Origin: Thermococcus sp.
Lineage (GTDB): Archaea > Methanobacteriota_B > Thermococci > Thermococcales > Thermococcaceae
Direction of reading: 5' to 3'
DNA length: 13,189 nt
Assembly: GCA_027001105.1 (NCBI GenBank)
Contig: JALTMZ010000157.1
Coordinates: 1-13,189, forward strand
Shown here in pieces: positions 7,417 through 13,189 of the stretch; the stretch's first letter is position 1; each line of letters begins with the position of its first letter. The position numbers and the translations under genes were made by a program. The notes beneath the pieces are model-generated. The model made no database searches and was not told the DNA's origin. It saw only the letters and a list, made by a program, of their open reading frames with translations.

Positions 7417-8535
7417 TTAGTGTTCATAGAGTGATACTATTGCTTTTTCTCTTATTTCCCTGTACTCCTTTAGGAGGTCTTTAGCAAACTCCGTCAGAAT
7501 TGTTATTCCTTTTTTCCTTCCTCCTCTGACGGATATAATCAAGGAAATACCCAGTTTTTCTTCGAGACTTCTTATTTTTTCCCAATACGTGGAAGGAGAA
7601 ACTCCAAGAGCCTTACATGCAGCTCTAAATGAATTGACTTGGGAAATTAATTCTAAAAGTTCCAAAATCTCCCCAGGGATCTCAACACCCTCTTTTGTCA
7701 CGAATGAGACCCGTATTTTAGGTGAAAGCCCAACAACGTTTCGATTTATTGCACATGGCGAAAAGAGCATTTTTCTAAGCTCTTCTCTTGTTATTCTCTT
7801 ATAATTCACTTCAAATCTTGAAAGTGGACATTTTGAGAAGTTCCCATATGGATTCAGGTATAGAGTTTTACAGTTCTCAGCACTTGGAGAGGTCAGCAAC
7901 GTTACTGGATAATTGTCTATGAAGACTTTAATGGCATTGTAGAAATATTTCCTTCCGTAATGAAGACCAATTTCAACATTTTCTTTTTTCGCAATTTTCT
8001 CAAGAAATTTATCTGCATATGGAGATGTGTAGAGTTTTGGTCCTAACGTTATCTTTAACCCGTAACTTTTGCATAGTTCAATTGTTGAAAGGATTTCAGC
8101 AAAGTCAGAGTTAGAATCCAGCAAGATATATGCCTCAAGATTGTCTATGCCCTGAGAAAGGAGCATTTTCACTGTCTGAAGGTTTGACTTTATGTCCTTA
8201 TAAGAGGGTATTATTAGAGAAATAAAATCAACGTTTCCAAGAGAAGTTTTGTTGAGAAAATTTCTTGAGACTGATACTGGAATGAAGAGGGTAAGCTTTC
8301 TACAGAGTTCCATAGTTTGCCGGATTAGGATGTCAATCTTTGGATGGAGGAGAGGGTTTGGGCACGTCAAAAGTCCTTCCTTAAATTTAAAATCCCCAAG
8401 ATGAGAGCTGAGTATTTCCAATGCCTCAAGAGGAAGCATTACCCCGGCGCAGCCAAATTTCTCTTTCCAAGGACATATCAGACAACTACTGTCACATTTG
8501 CTTGAAGGTTGAACTGCTAAAATGCTCATATCCAT
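7417..8535 (-). CDS. corR: CorR, CO-responsive regulator: radical-SAM-like domain plus ModE/LysR-type HTH
   Basis: CorR is known in Thermococcus onnurineus as the DNA-binding partner of CorQ, required for CO-induced expression of the CODH cluster. This 372-residue protein ends in a winged helix (about 285-360): SFRAACKALGVSPSTYWEKI is the recognition region, followed by LEEKLGISL and a GGRKKGITILTEFAKDLL wing like that of ModE. The first 270 residues are not a LysR ligand-binding domain. Cys14, Cys18 and Cys21 form CxxxCxxC, with Cys29 nearby, as in radical SAM enzymes. They are followed by CPNPLLHP, where such enzymes have a glycine-rich GGEP-like motif, then barrel-like strands, and later Cys222, Cys236 and Cys261, reminiscent of a SPASM-type region. 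The ATG at 8535 overlaps the corQ TGA; GTG 8538 and ATG 8529 are alternatives. The name rests on position next to corQ and cooF. Confidence 0.85.
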   Translation of the reverse strand: MDMSILAVQPSSKCDSSCLICPWKEKFGCAGVMLPLEALEILSSHLGDFKFKEGLLTCPNPLLHPKIDILIRQTMELCRKLTLFIPVSVSRNFLNKTSLGNVDFISLIIPSYKDIKSNLQTVKMLLSQGIDNLEAYILLDSNSDFAEILSTIELCKSYGLKITLGPKLYTSPYADKFLEKIAKKENVEIGLHYGRKYFYNAIKVFIDNYPVTLLTSPSAENCKTLYLNPYGNFSKCPLSRFEVNYKRITREELRKMLFSPCAINRNVVGLSPKIRVSFVTKEGVEIPGEILELLELISQVNSFRAACKALGVSPSTYWEKIRSLEEKLGISLIISVRGGRKKGITILTEFAKDLLKEYREIREKAIVSLYEH

Positions 8536-9086
8536 CACTCAAATATCACTTCAAATCCACAAAAGGAATTGCCAAGTCCCCAGCAGTAGATTTCACGAGT
8601 TACATTCTTTCCAACAAGTTCTTCCATAACCCCTTGAATAAGCCCTGCTTCAAAGTCACATAGGGTTCTGCCAATAGGAGGTGCCCGGTAGCAACTGATA
8701 CACTCATATATGTTCACTTTCATCTTGCTGAATGAGTCATCTACAATATCAAGAAGCCCTATTTTTTGATTTAAAAACACTTTTGGTAGATCATCAATGC
8801 TCCTAATCTCTCCAGTTTCTATCAATCTGCGAGCTAAATTATATCCCGCACCTCTCAAAATTAGAGTTCTTAAAGATGGGCTGTATTCAAGCATGCCATA
8901 CAAAACCATTCTGAACGTTCTTACATATTCTACATCCTCGGGAGAGATTTTCACAAAAAAGGGACGTATAACATTGAAGTAATTTTCCGGGGTTAGTTTA
9001 ATCTCTTCTCTATGTTTCCTTTTGCTTTTAACCTCCTCTTTGTAAATTTTCCTCCACTTTTCTATTAAAACACTAATATCTTCCAT
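8535..9086 (-). CDS. corQ: CorQ, V4R (4-vinyl reductase) domain CO-response protein
   Basis: CorQ is the presumed sensor partner of CorR. This 183-residue protein has a charged N-terminal helix region and then a V4R-type domain: SPSLRTLILRGAGYNLARRLI, the middle strand/helix part, and the cysteine-bearing end MKVNIYECISCYRAPP, GRTLCDFEAGLIQGVMEELVG and YCWGLGNSFCGFEVIFE. Cys129, Cys132, Cys143, Cys168 and Cys176 are concentrated in the last third, as in V4R domains thought to bind metals or small ligands. A TATA-like GATATATG box (9119-9112) would start transcription near 9089, so the ATG at 9086 would be essentially leaderless; an ATG at 9095 is the alternative. Its stop overlaps the corR start (TGATG), which indicates coupled synthesis. 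The ligand, CO or a redox signal, cannot be told from sequence. Confidence 0.85.
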   Translation of the reverse strand: MEDISVLIEKWRKIYKEEVKSKRKHREEIKLTPENYFNVIRPFFVKISPEDVEYVRTFRMVLYGMLEYSPSLRTLILRGAGYNLARRLIETGEIRSIDDLPKVFLNQKIGLLDIVDDSFSKMKVNIYECISCYRAPPIGRTLCDFEAGLIQGVMEELVGKNVTREIYCWGLGNSFCGFEVIFE

Positions 9087-9173
9087 ACCAACCATCTAAT
9101 GAAATTATTTGCATATATCACTTTAAGATTTTTGGTCACAAATCTTTTCAACGAAAAGATTTAGTTGTTCATG
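9087..9173. promoter_or_regulatory. Divergent corQ/sfsA promoter region with repeated AAGATTT sites
   Basis: The corQ TATA box (GATATATG, minus strand, 9119-9112, preceded by AAAG) lies close to its ATG. Upstream of it, between the divergent genes, are three related half-sites: AAGATTT (9125-9131), AAATCTTTT (9140-9148) and AAAAGATTT (9154-9162). The last two are a perfect 9-bp inverted repeat with a 5-base spacer, CAACG. TTTAAGA (9122-9128) could serve as the sfsA TATA box, so the first half-site would overlap it. Placement upstream of the corQ TATA box suits an activator or autoregulator of corQ, or a repressor of sfsA. The repeats are seen; the binding protein is unknown. Confidence 0.5.
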
Positions 9174-9869
9174 ATGATACTCCTGAAACTTCCCATCATT
9201 GAAGGAGAATTCATTGAGAGAATAAATAGATTCGTTGGATTGGTTAGAATAGATGGTGAAGTTAAACGAAGCCTTATAACGAACACTGGACGCTTGGAGG
9301 AATTTATGGTCAAAGGTAGAAAGTGCTTCTGCATCCCCAAGCAGGGAGGAAAAACAGACTTTGTTTTGATAGCTTTTGAAGATAAAAACTCTAAGGGAGC
9401 TATAATTGATACAAGAATCCAAGCGAGGGCATTTGAGAGGGCTATAGAGCTTGGATTAATTTCATGGTTAAAAGATTGTTATATCAAAAAGAGAGAAGTC
9501 AAAGTTGGAGCTTCTCGGCTGGATTACCTTTTAGACTGCAGTGGGGAAGAAATTTGGGTTGAAATGAAAAGTGCTGTTCTCAGAGAGGGAGAATATGCAA
9601 TGTATCCTGACTGCCCAAGCTTGAGGGGTCAGAAGCACATCAGAGAGCTCATAAAACTCCGAGAGAAGGGCAAAAGAGCCATGATTGTCTTTATTGGTGC
9701 TTTGCCAGATGTTAAGAAGTTTAAGCCTTACATTAAAGGTGATCCAGAAGTTGCAAGGCTTTTAAAGGAAGCAAAAGATAGAGGAGTTGAAATAAAAGCC
9801 TTAAGCATATCGCTCTTACCCTCAGGGGAAGTTGTTGTTGAGAAGGATAATCTTGAGGTTGAAATTTAG
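9174..9869 (+). CDS. sfsA: SfsA family PD-(D/E)XK nuclease-fold protein
   Basis: This 231-residue protein matches SfsA, named for sugar fermentation stimulation in E. coli and now described as a DNA/RNA nuclease family. The N-terminal part has the OB-like segment EGEFIERINRFVGLVRI and the conserved ALITNTGRLEEFM-like stretch (here SLITNTGRLEEFM, 33-45). The C-terminal nuclease core shows RLDYLLD with Asp117 and VEMKS with Glu130 and Lys132, the PD-(D/E)XK triad, followed by the family mark PDCPSLRGQKHI (145-156). Length is normal for the family. The start is uncertain: TTG 9165, ATG 9171 and ATG 9174 are all in frame and none has a good ribosome site. I prefer 9174, which gives MILLKLP. It diverges from corQ and has no evident functional link to CO metabolism. 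Confidence 0.9.
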   Translation: MILLKLPIIEGEFIERINRFVGLVRIDGEVKRSLITNTGRLEEFMVKGRKCFCIPKQGGKTDFVLIAFEDKNSKGAIIDTRIQARAFERAIELGLISWLKDCYIKKREVKVGASRLDYLLDCSGEEIWVEMKSAVLREGEYAMYPDCPSLRGQKHIRELIKLREKGKRAMIVFIGALPDVKKFKPYIKGDPEVARLLKEAKDRGVEIKALSISLLPSGEVVVEKDNLEVEI

Positions 9870-9919
9870 GAGAGTTTTTAAAGCCCATAGGGCTTAACAC
9901 TCCTTAGGGGTAACACCCC
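9868..9919 (+). promoter_or_regulatory. Promoter and stem-loops between sfsA and the Toprim gene
   Basis: TTTTTAAA at 9875-9882 is a good Thermococcus TATA box and would start transcription near 9903 for the Toprim gene. It sits inside an imperfect inverted repeat: AGGAGAGTT (9868-9876) pairs 8 of 9 with AACACTCCT (9896-9904), and AAGCCC (9881-9886) pairs with GGGCTT (9890-9895) around an ATA loop. The left arm begins in the sfsA stop codon. A second perfect hairpin, GGGGT-AAC-ACCCC, follows at 9907-9919. These may be operators, or structures at the 3' end of the sfsA transcript. No T-run follows, so an intrinsic terminator is unlikely. Confidence 0.5.
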
Positions 9920-9940
9920 AATCTTAGAGAGGTGGCTGGA

Positions 9941-10804
9941 ATGACGATTGTAGACGTTAGAATTTTAGTTGAAGGTGCGAGTGACGTTGAGGTTGTTAGC
10001 AAAGCATTGCAGGGTCTTGCATTGGGAAGTGAATACAACATAACGATTTCCTCAATAATTCCAACAACGAATTTAGAAATTGCAAAAAGTGCAGCAGCTG
10101 GAGCAGATTTGCTAATAATAGCAACTGATGCCGATAGAGTCGGTAGGGAACTTGCGGACAGGCTCTTCAGAGAACTCAGCGAATTAGTTGGACACGTTGA
10201 AAGAATGAAAATACCGCTTGGGCATGACTTGGAGCACATAGATGTCGAGCTTGTGAGGAAAGAGCTCAAAAATACCCTTGTGAGAGCGGGATTAAAGAGT
10301 TTGCAGCTTCTCCCGGAGTATATGGCACTCAGGAACCAGTTGCTTGACTTAAAAGGAAAATATGATATGCTTGAACAAGAAAAACACAGCCTCGAAAGTC
10401 AACTACAGGAAATTGAGCAGAAATATGAGGAGCTTAGGCAGAAATATCAGAGGTTAAAGGATGAAAATGAAAACCTAAAGGTACTTCTTGATAAGAGGAG
10501 CAATTTGGTTAGGATTGAAGATGCATGGAAGCAGATTTTCCCAGCAGAAGAGGTTCCAAACGAAGAAATCATAGGGAAAGCCGTTGAAAGGCTCGGGTTA
10601 CAAGGTAGGGTAATTGTTGGTCAAGGATACATTTACGCAGAGGAAGAGAGACTGATTGAAGAGCTCTTAAAGATTGTATACCTCACCATGACAATTGCAA
10701 AACCAGAAGGGCGAGAACCACCAGAAGAAAGAGCTGATGAAAGTGAGAGAATAGAAGAGACCAAAGAAACCGAGGTATTTCATGAAAAAATAGAAGAGCT
10801 TTGA
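9941..10804 (+). CDS. Toprim domain and coiled-coil protein of unknown function
   Basis: The N-terminal 90 residues form a compact Toprim domain: ILVEGASDVEVVSKAL holds the conserved Glu11, and LLIIATDADRVGRELADRLF holds the metal-binding DxD pair Asp63 and Asp65. Toprim domains occur in topoisomerases, DnaG primases, RecR and OLD nucleases and catalyse or assist phosphodiester chemistry. Residues about 126-186 are a Leu/Glu/Lys/Gln-rich heptad-like coiled coil, suggesting a dimer. A small globular C-terminal part (190-250) and an acidic Glu-rich tail (255-287) follow. The ATG at 9941 is preceded by GAGGTGG; an in-frame GTG at 9932 lies within that site. It ends 28 bases before xerA on the same strand, so the two may be co-transcribed. 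I do not recognise a specific named family, so substrate and role remain open. Confidence 0.85.
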   Translation: MTIVDVRILVEGASDVEVVSKALQGLALGSEYNITISSIIPTTNLEIAKSAAAGADLLIIATDADRVGRELADRLFRELSELVGHVERMKIPLGHDLEHIDVELVRKELKNTLVRAGLKSLQLLPEYMALRNQLLDLKGKYDMLEQEKHSLESQLQEIEQKYEELRQKYQRLKDENENLKVLLDKRSNLVRIEDAWKQIFPAEEVPNEEIIGKAVERLGLQGRVIVGQGYIYAEEERLIEELLKIVYLTMTIAKPEGREPPEERADESERIEETKETEVFHEKIEEL

Positions 10805-10832
10805 TTTCTATTATTTTATTTTGTGATGCTCT

Positions 10833-11663
10833 ATGGACATTGAAGAATTTGAAATGTACCTTGAGCTGGAGGGCAAGAGCCCGAACACCATTAGAATGTA
10901 CTCCTATTATGTGAAGAAGTTTTTAGAGGAGGAAAATAGCACAAATGCCCGCTCCGCCCTCCGTTTCTTAGCAATGCTTAAAAGGAGTGGATATTCGAAT
11001 AAAAGTTTAAATCTCGTTGTTCAGGCACTAAAAGCTTATTTTAGATTTGAAGGACTCGAAGAGGAGGCCAAAAAAATTAAATCTCCAAAAGTCCCCAGAA
11101 GCTTACCAAAAAGTTTAACAAAAGAGGAAGTGAAGAAACTCCTAAGTGTAATTCCACCAACAAGAAAAAGGGATAGGCTTATTGTATTACTGCTCTACGG
11201 TTCTGGACTTAGAGTAAGCGAGCTCTGCAATTTAAAAATCAACGATGTTGACTTTAAGCGCTCTTTGATTGTTGTGAGAGGAGGAAAAGGCGGAAAGGAC
11301 AGGATAGTACCGGTTCCAATAGCTCTCATCAAAGAGATTGAAGATTACTTAAAAATGAGAAATGACAATAGTGAATATCTGCTTGTCGAAGAAAGAAGAA
11401 ATAGAAAAGACAGGCTCTCACCAAAAACAGTATGGTACATTCTCGACAAATATGGAAAGAAAGCTGGGATAAAAGTAACCCCTCATATGCTCAGGCACAG
11501 CTTTGCTACCCATATGCTTGAAAACGGGATTGATATTAGAGTTATTCAGGAAATCCTTGGACATTCAAACCTTTCAACGACCCAAATTTACACCAAAGTC
11601 ACCGTTGAACACTTAAGGAAAGCACAAGAAAAAGCAAAGCTAATTGAGAGTTTGATAGAATAA
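10833..11663 (+). CDS. xerA: Tyrosine recombinase XerA
   Basis: XerA resolves chromosome dimers at a dif site in Thermococcales without XerC/D partners. The 276-residue protein has an N-terminal SAM-like core-binding domain (about 1-85: [20 protein letters not shown] and following helices) and a C-terminal catalytic domain. The catalytic set is complete: Arg127 in [12 protein letters not shown], Lys152 in RGGKGGKDR, His218 and Arg221 in [12 protein letters not shown], His244 in [12 protein letters not shown] and the nucleophile Tyr253. The ATG at 10833 is preceded by GTGATG. Length and layout match cellular Xer proteins. There is no phage gene or flanking repeat, and a dif-like 28-mer was not spotted in the window. 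It converges with pfkC across a 20-base gap. Confidence 0.95.
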   Translation: MDIEEFEMYLELEGKSPNTIRMYSYYVKKFLEEENSTNARSALRFLAMLKRSGYSNKSLNLVVQALKAYFRFEGLEEEAKKIKSPKVPRSLPKSLTKEEVKKLLSVIPPTRKRDRLIVLLLYGSGLRVSELCNLKINDVDFKRSLIVVRGGKGGKDRIVPVPIALIKEIEDYLKMRNDNSEYLLVEERRNRKDRLSPKTVWYILDKYGKKAGIKVTPHMLRHSFATHMLENGIDIRVIQEILGHSNLSTTQIYTKVTVEHLRKAQEKAKLIESLIE

Positions 11664-11683
11664 GGTACTTGGATCAAACAAAT

Positions 11684-13066
11684 CTAATACATCCTCTTTC
11701 TTCTCAATAAGGCGAGGTAGCTCGTAAATGCTCCCGCCGAAATGGTATCTCCAAGTCCTACTGTTGATACTGGGTTTTTAACCAGCCTTGTTGGGATAAT
11801 AACAATCTTATATTCCCTCATTCTCAGTTTTCTTTTTGCCTCCTCAAATCTAAGCTTCACGAATTCACCATATTCATTATACGGCACTCTCAAGCCTACT
11901 TTAAAGTCATCTGGACTCTTAATGTCTCCAAGAGAAGCCCTTGTTGCTGCGAGTGTTGTTGCAATCTCCAAACTCTGCCTGAGCTCATCTTCGCTGAGCG
12001 GATTGTCTTTGTGGGTAATATACATAAGATAATAAATTGTGTGAATTTGAAGAATCTCAAGATTGAGCTCATCGAGAATAATCTTCCCACCCAAAACGGT
12101 ATCTTCAATTCTGTTGTAGTTAAAAATCCTATCTGCAAGCTTTGGATAGCCAAGGGAATTTAGAATGTGGGCAATCTCTGACTCATCCATTCCAACGCTA
12201 TCTGCTAAGGGGAAGATGTTGTAGATGACCTTTTTTCTCAGCTCTCTATCCTGAATTGATGCGAATTCGACGTGAACTTTGATGTCCTTGTTTTTCTTAA
12301 GAAGTCTTATATCTTCCTTTGCCTTTCTCAGATAATAGTTGGCATCTTTTCCATCAGAATATCGTTTTTTAATTCCCTGATATCCAGATAAAATGGCACC
12401 ATCTACAAGCTCACCAATTTCCGGTAAAAACGGCTTTAAGTCTTCCTTGGTTTCGATCCTAATGCTCTCGAAACGGGAAGCAACGATAAAGCGACCAGAG
12501 TGAGGAACTTCTATAACCTCATTACCCAGCTTAAACCTTGTTCCTTTTCTAAATTCGAAAATCCTGTTCACCTTTACGGGATCATTCTCACGATAAGCTT
12601 CAATAGGCTTCTTCAAAACCAGCTTTCCATTCTCAACAACAGGATAAAGAAGATTCGGCTTGTTAACAAACATTTGAGCCTGTCTCTTAGCTAAAATGGG
12701 GGAGTATGCTATAACTTTTTTAAAATCAAGATTAGCAAGAAGGTTGGCAATAATTCCAACTTGACCTCCCATTCTCTCCACGTCGTACTTAAATCTCTCA
12801 TCAAACCATGTGTGCATTTCTTCATTTACAAGAGGAACCGCCATAGGTTTTCCTGTTTTTAGAGCATGAATGAGACGAGCAACGAAATCAATCGGCTCGT
12901 TTATTTCTCTTGGATACTCTTCCATCCTCTTCTTTATGTTCTCTGCTCCAAGCTCGCTGATCAGCTTTTCAATGTGCTCCTTTCTGAGGTAAACGATTGC
13001 ATCCACATTGACATTGTACGCTAAGTACAAGCTGAGCTTTTGGGCATCTCGAAAAACATCAATCAT
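11684..13066 (-). CDS. pfkC: ADP-dependent 6-phosphofructokinase
   Basis: This enzyme of the modified Embden-Meyerhof pathway phosphorylates fructose 6-phosphate with ADP as donor. The 460-residue protein belongs to the ribokinase-like ADP-dependent kinase family. Visible signatures are AYNVNVDAIVYL near the N-terminus, EYPREINEPIDFVARLIHALKTGKP (about 49-73), ERMGGQVGIIANLLA (97-111), ILSGYQGIKKRYSDGKDANYYL, HVEFASIQDRELRKKV and VSTVGLGDTISAGAF, where Asp440 is the catalytic base. The last part, STVGLGD, matches the family's GXGD motif. ADP-glucokinase is related, but the overall sequence pattern reads as the phosphofructokinase. The ATG at 13066 has GGGTGAT at ideal spacing; the in-frame GTG at 13075 is part of that site. 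It lies opposite xerA and is controlled by a sugar-response motif directly upstream. Confidence 0.95.
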   Translation of the reverse strand: MIDVFRDAQKLSLYLAYNVNVDAIVYLRKEHIEKLISELGAENIKKRMEEYPREINEPIDFVARLIHALKTGKPMAVPLVNEEMHTWFDERFKYDVERMGGQVGIIANLLANLDFKKVIAYSPILAKRQAQMFVNKPNLLYPVVENGKLVLKKPIEAYRENDPVKVNRIFEFRKGTRFKLGNEVIEVPHSGRFIVASRFESIRIETKEDLKPFLPEIGELVDGAILSGYQGIKKRYSDGKDANYYLRKAKEDIRLLKKNKDIKVHVEFASIQDRELRKKVIYNIFPLADSVGMDESEIAHILNSLGYPKLADRIFNYNRIEDTVLGGKIILDELNLEILQIHTIYYLMYITHKDNPLSEDELRQSLEIATTLAATRASLGDIKSPDDFKVGLRVPYNEYGEFVKLRFEEAKRKLRMREYKIVIIPTRLVKNPVSTVGLGDTISAGAFTSYLALLRRKRMY

Positions 13067-13126
13067 TGGTATCACCCTCGGTGAATACTAATCCAAAGTT
13101 AAGAGTTCTGTTTAAAATGTTTTCGC
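13067..13126 (-). promoter_or_regulatory. pfkC promoter with a Thermococcales glycolytic motif (TGM)
   Basis: On the minus strand GCGAAAACATTTTAAAC (13126-13110) gives a clear BRE and TATA box, with transcription expected near 13089. At 13070-13086 the plus strand reads TATCAC, five bases, then GTGAAT, close to the Thermococcales glycolytic motif TATCAC-N5-GTGATA bound by the regulator Tgr (TrmBL1). The motif lies downstream of the TATA box and its TATCAC half is also part of the ribosome site (GGGTGAT). Known TGMs in this position mediate repression of glycolytic genes when sugar is absent. Binding here is inferred. Confidence 0.75.
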
Positions 13127-13142
13127 TGTAATCACTGGATAA

Positions 13143-13189
13143 ATGTCAAATCGAACCAAGGAAGAAATAGAAAAAGTTCAATATTCCAT
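13143..13189 (+). CDS. Possible start of a divergent gene, partial
   Basis: An open frame begins with ATG at 13143 and runs to the window end, giving 15 codons (MSNRTKEEIEKVQYS). The composition, rich in Lys and Glu, looks like a Thermococcus protein. The plus-strand TTTAAAAT at 13111-13118 lies at the right distance for a nearly leaderless start and is shared with the pfkC TATA box on the other strand. There is only a weak ribosome site. The stretch is too short to identify, and it may be chance. Confidence 0.35.
   Translation, partial: MSNRTKEEIEKVQYS

Noticed and set aside
9140..9162. Perfect inverted repeat as a transcription terminator
   Set aside because: It lies between two divergent genes, upstream of both, so there is no transcript to terminate. 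An operator is the better reading.
9123..9422. Minus-strand frame of 99 codons overlapping the sfsA start
   Set aside because: It overlaps conserved SfsA residues and the inverted repeats upstream of corQ, and it would place a gene across the corQ promoter. There is no ribosome site.
10833..11663. Recombinase as part of an integrated virus or plasmid
   Set aside because: The protein fits cellular XerA, the neighbours are housekeeping genes, and no attachment-site repeats, tRNA or viral genes are visible.
1..13189. CRISPR arrays, tRNA or rRNA genes, and insertion sequences
   Set aside because: No regularly spaced repeats, cloverleaf-like GC-rich segments or transposase-like proteins were recognised. 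Nearly all of the sequence is accounted for by the listed genes.

Overview
The window looks like chromosomal DNA of a Thermococcus-type hyperthermophilic archaeon with a fairly low GC content. The signs are AT-rich TATA/BRE promoters, strong GGTGAT-type Shine-Dalgarno sites, an ADP-dependent phosphofructokinase, an archaeal XerA recombinase, and a CO dehydrogenase cluster ordered as in CO-oxidising, H2-producing Thermococcus (T. onnurineus NA1 and T. barophilus-like strains). The species cannot be fixed from this sequence alone.

Bases 1 to about 9090 (all minus strand) carry the start of a carboxydotrophic hydrogenogenic gene set. In transcription order it is: corQ (V4R-domain sensor), corR (DNA-binding regulator), cooF (four-cluster ferredoxin-like electron carrier), cooS (Ni-Fe CO dehydrogenase), cooC (Ni-insertion ATPase) and cooT (small Ni-binding protein). 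A promoter-bearing gap follows, then three membrane-bound group 4 [NiFe]-hydrogenase genes: a HyfB/NuoL-like antiporter-type subunit, a HyfC/NuoH-like membrane anchor, and a fused NuoC-NuoD-type large subunit cut by the window edge. Together they would oxidise CO to CO2 at CooS, pass electrons through CooF to the hydrogenase, evolve H2 and drive ion translocation. The hydrogenase small subunit and any Na+/H+ antiporter genes would lie beyond base 1. No acetyl-CoA synthase subunit lies in the window, so CooS appears to act in respiration and not in carbon fixation.

Bases 9174 to 11663 (plus strand) hold an unrelated housekeeping group that diverges from corQ: sfsA (PD-(D/E)XK nuclease family), a Toprim plus coiled-coil protein of unknown role, and xerA (dif-site tyrosine recombinase). 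Convergent to xerA is pfkC, ADP-dependent phosphofructokinase (11684-13066, minus). Its promoter carries a near-canonical Thermococcales glycolytic motif. A possible divergent gene begins at 13143 and runs off the window.

The most interesting point is CorR. It is usually described only by its LysR-type DNA-binding domain, but the protein here is mostly a radical-SAM-like domain: a CxxxCxxC motif near the N-terminus, barrel-like body, later cysteines, and a ModE/LysR-type winged helix at the C-terminus. This suggests an Fe-S-based or catalytic sensing step in CO control. Other leads are an archaeal CooT, candidate operators upstream of corQ and cooF, and a separate promoter with repeats and a leaderless micro-ORF before the hydrogenase genes. 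No tRNA, rRNA, CRISPR array or insertion sequence was recognised. The longest gap without a clear gene is 3473-3687 (215 bases).
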